Positions 3,980 through 6,065 of a stretch of 6,065 nucleotides of DNA are shown piece after piece. The position numbers were made by a program, and so were the translations under genes. The notes beneath the pieces were generated by a model. It searched no databases. It worked only from the letters and a program-made list of their open reading frames with translations, and was not told where the DNA came from. Source of the DNA: Oscillospiraceae bacterium (GTDB lineage Bacteria; Bacillota; Clostridia; Oscillospirales; Oscillospiraceae); contig CACXCV010000016.1 in assembly GCA_902766215.1 (NCBI GenBank), positions 1 through 6,065 on the forward strand. Direction: 5' to 3'. Position 1 is the first letter of the stretch. Every line of letters begins with the position of its first letter.

Positions 3980-6065
3980 ATGGCCTTTGTCAATCTGCAC
4001 GTTCACACAGAATATAGCCTGCTTGACGGCGCCTGCCGGATCGAAAAACTGTTTGACCGAGTCAAGGAACTTGGGCAGACCGCCGTGGCTATTACTGATC
4101 ACGGCGTGATGTACGGCTGCGTTGACTTTTATAAGGCCGCCAAAAAGGCAGGCATCCACCCCATCATTGGCTGCGAGGTTTATGTTGCACCTCGTACGCG
4201 CTTTGATAAAACCTATGAAAAGGACCGCGATGCGCGCCACCTGGTGCTGCTGTGCAAAAATGAAGAGGGCTATCGCAATCTGTCCTATATGGTTTCACAG
4301 GGTTTCCTTAACGGATTTTATATCCGCCCGCGCGTGGACATGGATCTGCTCCGCGCCCACAGCAGCGGGCTAATCGCCCTGTCCGCGTGTCTCTCCGGTG
4401 AGATTCCCAAACGGTTGATGAACAACGACTATAACGGTGCCAAGCAAGCCGCACAGGAGCTGGCCACCATCTTCGGCGAGGGCAACTTCTATCTGGAGTT
4501 GCAAGATCATGGCATTGCCGCCCAGCAGAGCGTCAACGCCGGGCTGCTGCGGCTGCACCGGGAGCTGGATCTGCCGCTGGTCGCCACCAACGACGCCCAC
4601 TATTTGCGCCGCGAGGACAGCACCATGCAGGATGTGCTGCTGTGCATTCAGACCGGTAAAACCGTGGATGACCCCGACCGAATGCGCTTTGATACGAATG
4701 AGTTCTATCTCAAAAGCGAAGAAGAGATGCGCAATCTCTTTCCCAATCTGCCGGAAGCAATTGAGAACACCCAGCGAATTTCCGAAATGTGCCAGTTGGA
4801 TTTTGTGTTCGGCAAATATCATCTGCCGCCCTTCCCGCTGCCCGAGGGCTGGGACAGCGCCGACGCTTTCTTTACCCACCTGTGCTATGAAGGCTTTGCA
4901 GCACGATATCCCGACGCGCCGGACAGCTATCGGCAGCGGCTGGAGTATGAAATGTCCACCATCCGCCAGATGGGATATATTGAGTACTTTTTGATTGTTC
5001 AGGATTATGTCAACTACGCAAAAAACAACGGCATCCCTGTCGGGCCGGGCCGCGGCAGCGGCGCAGGCTCTATTGTAGCCTATTGCCTTCGGATCACAGA
5101 CATCGAACCCATCAAATACAATCTGGTGTTTGAGCGATTTCTCAATCCGGAACGCGTATCGATGCCGGACTTTGATATTGACTTCTGCCCCAACCGCCGG
5201 GGGGAGATGCTGGAATATGTTGCCCGACGCTATGGTGCAGATCATGTAGCGCAGATTGTCACCTTTGGTACCATGGCAGCACGGGGTGCCATCCGGGATG
5301 TTGGCCGGGCACTGAACTTTACCTATGCCGAGACGGATGTGGTGGCCAAGCTGGTTCCTACCACGCTGCACATCACGCTGGACGAGGCGCTGCGCGTGTC
5401 GCCGCAGCTGAAAGCTGCCTATGACGGTGACGAGCGGGTCAAGCTGCTGATCGACACAGCCCGTTCCATTGAAGGAATGCCGCGCAACACCTCGACGCAC
5501 GCCGCCGGTGTGGTCATCACTGCCCAGCCGGTTTATGACTATGTACCACTCTCCCGCAACGACGAAACCGTTGTCACCCAGTATCCCATGACCACGCTGG
5601 AAGAGTTGGGGCTGTTGAAGATGGACTTTCTCGGTCTGCGCAACCTGACCGTCATCCGTGACGCCGAACTGGCCATTCAGAAAATCGATCCCAACTTCCG
5701 CATGGACGCCGTGCCCGAAGATGACCCCGCCACGTTTCAGATGCTATCTGAGGGCAAAACCTCCGGCGTGTTCCAACTGGAATCCGCTGGTATCACCAGC
5801 GTCTGCGTCGGCATCGCGCCCGAAAGCATTGAGGATCTGACGGCCATTGTGTCACTCTATCGCCCCGGGCCGATGGACTCCATTCCTAAATTTACCCGCT
5901 GCAAGCGCAACCCCAGCGAAATCACTTACCGTACTCCCCAGCTGGAGCCGATTCTTTCCGTTACCTATGGCTGTCTGGTATATCAGGAACAGGTCATCGA
6001 CGTGTTCCGCAAACTGGCGGGCTACACCATGGGGCAGGCGGACAACATCCGCCGCGCCATGAGCA
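3980..6065 (+). CDS. dnaE: DNA polymerase III alpha subunit, DnaE type (3' end outside window)
   Basis: DnaE extends DNA at the replication fork; in Firmicutes it usually works beside PolC, notably on the lagging strand. The frame is open from ATG 3980 to the window edge, giving 695 codons plus one base, somewhat over half of the usual roughly 1,150 residues. AAGGAGG at 3964-3970 is the ribosome binding site, and the PHP motif begins at residue 7. The N-terminal PHP domain shows HVH (7-9), Asp16, ITDHG with His41, Glu66, His87, Cys137 and NDAH (Asp205, His207), so every expected metal ligand appears present. The polymerase core has GPGRGSGAGS (355-364), PDFDIDF (396-402; catalytic Asp399 and Asp401), STHAAGVVI (505-513) and KMDFLGL with Asp549 as third catalytic aspartate. 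Fingers motifs FQLES, YRPGPM and VYQEQV follow. No frameshift is seen. The C-terminal domains, including the beta-clamp motif, lie outside the window. Confidence 0.97.
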   Translation, partial: MAFVNLHVHTEYSLLDGACRIEKLFDRVKELGQTAVAITDHGVMYGCVDFYKAAKKAGIHPIIGCEVYVAPRTRFDKTYEKDRDARHLVLLCKNEEGYRNLSYMVSQGFLNGFYIRPRVDMDLLRAHSSGLIALSACLSGEIPKRLMNNDYNGAKQAAQELATIFGEGNFYLELQDHGIAAQQSVNAGLLRLHRELDLPLVATNDAHYLRREDSTMQDVLLCIQTGKTVDDPDRMRFDTNEFYLKSEEEMRNLFPNLPEAIENTQRISEMCQLDFVFGKYHLPPFPLPEGWDSADAFFTHLCYEGFAARYPDAPDSYRQRLEYEMSTIRQMGYIEYFLIVQDYVNYAKNNGIPVGPGRGSGAGSIVAYCLRITDIEPIKYNLVFERFLNPERVSMPDFDIDFCPNRRGEMLEYVARRYGADHVAQIVTFGTMAARGAIRDVGRALNFTYAETDVVAKLVPTTLHITLDEALRVSPQLKAAYDGDERVKLLIDTARSIEGMPRNTSTHAAGVVITAQPVYDYVPLSRNDETVVTQYPMTTLEELGLLKMDFLGLRNLTVIRDAELAIQKIDPNFRMDAVPEDDPATFQMLSEGKTSGVFQLESAGITSVCVGIAPESIEDLTAIVSLYRPGPMDSIPKFTRCKRNPSEITYRTPQLEPILSVTYGCLVYQEQVIDVFRKLAGYTMGQADNIRRAMS

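Noticed and set aside
4370..5500. A 376-codon open frame on the - strand opposite dnaE
   Set aside because: It is phase-locked to the dnaE codons (antisense codons coincide with sense codons), so antisense stops would need TTA, CTA or TCA in dnaE, which this GC-rich gene avoids. It begins with GTG, has no recognisable domain, and the dnaE frame carries all the family motifs.
5480..5506. MPRNTSTHAAG in DnaE, where many clostridial DnaE proteins have His-Ala in place of Asn-Thr
   Set aside because: E. coli DnaE also has Asn at the first of these positions as I recall it, the later STHAAG is intact, and the surrounding frame is clean, so this is probably ordinary variation.

Overview
The window comes from a moderately GC-rich Gram-positive chromosome, most likely a Firmicute of class Clostridia (Oscillospirales-like; the finer placement is a guess). 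Evidence for this is the rapZ-yvcK-whiA trio, near-consensus Shine-Dalgarno sequences before every gene, and the flanking murB and dnaE genes. In Actinobacteria the same trio normally follows uvrC, and in Bacillus it is followed by crh. All genes are on the + strand and the DNA is almost completely coding. There is no mobile element, CRISPR array, tRNA or rRNA.

Layout: (1) Bases 2-127 hold the last 41 codons of an upstream gene, probably an aminoglycoside/choline-kinase-like phosphotransferase. (2) Bases 128-255 are the only real intergenic gap. They hold a probable intrinsic terminator (134-175), an extended -10 promoter (216-224) and a strong ribosome binding site (246-250), so a new transcription unit starts here. 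(3) Then follow murB (256-1194), rapZ (1182-2039), yvcK (2057-3055), whiA (3052-3963) and the first 695 codons of dnaE (3980 to the window end). Spacings are a 13-base overlap, a 17-base gap, a 4-base ATGA overlap and a 16-base gap, which is the pattern of one translationally coupled operon.

How the genes fit together: MurB makes UDP-MurNAc, the committed peptidoglycan precursor. RapZ-family proteins sense or signal amino-sugar supply in E. coli. YvcK binds UDP-sugars such as UDP-GlcNAc and influences cell-wall and carbon metabolism. WhiA is a DNA-binding protein tied to division and chromosome segregation. DnaE is a replicative polymerase. A plausible reading (inference) is that the operon co-expresses wall-precursor synthesis and sensing with division and replication functions.

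No undescribed system was found; this is a conserved housekeeping block. The points most worth a second look are the murB start, which is probably at 256 and not 232; the murB C-terminal tail, which is encoded by the rapZ ribosome binding site; an apparently complete metal-binding PHP site in DnaE; a cysteine cluster at the WhiA N-terminus; and the lack of an HPr/Crh gene between whiA and dnaE.
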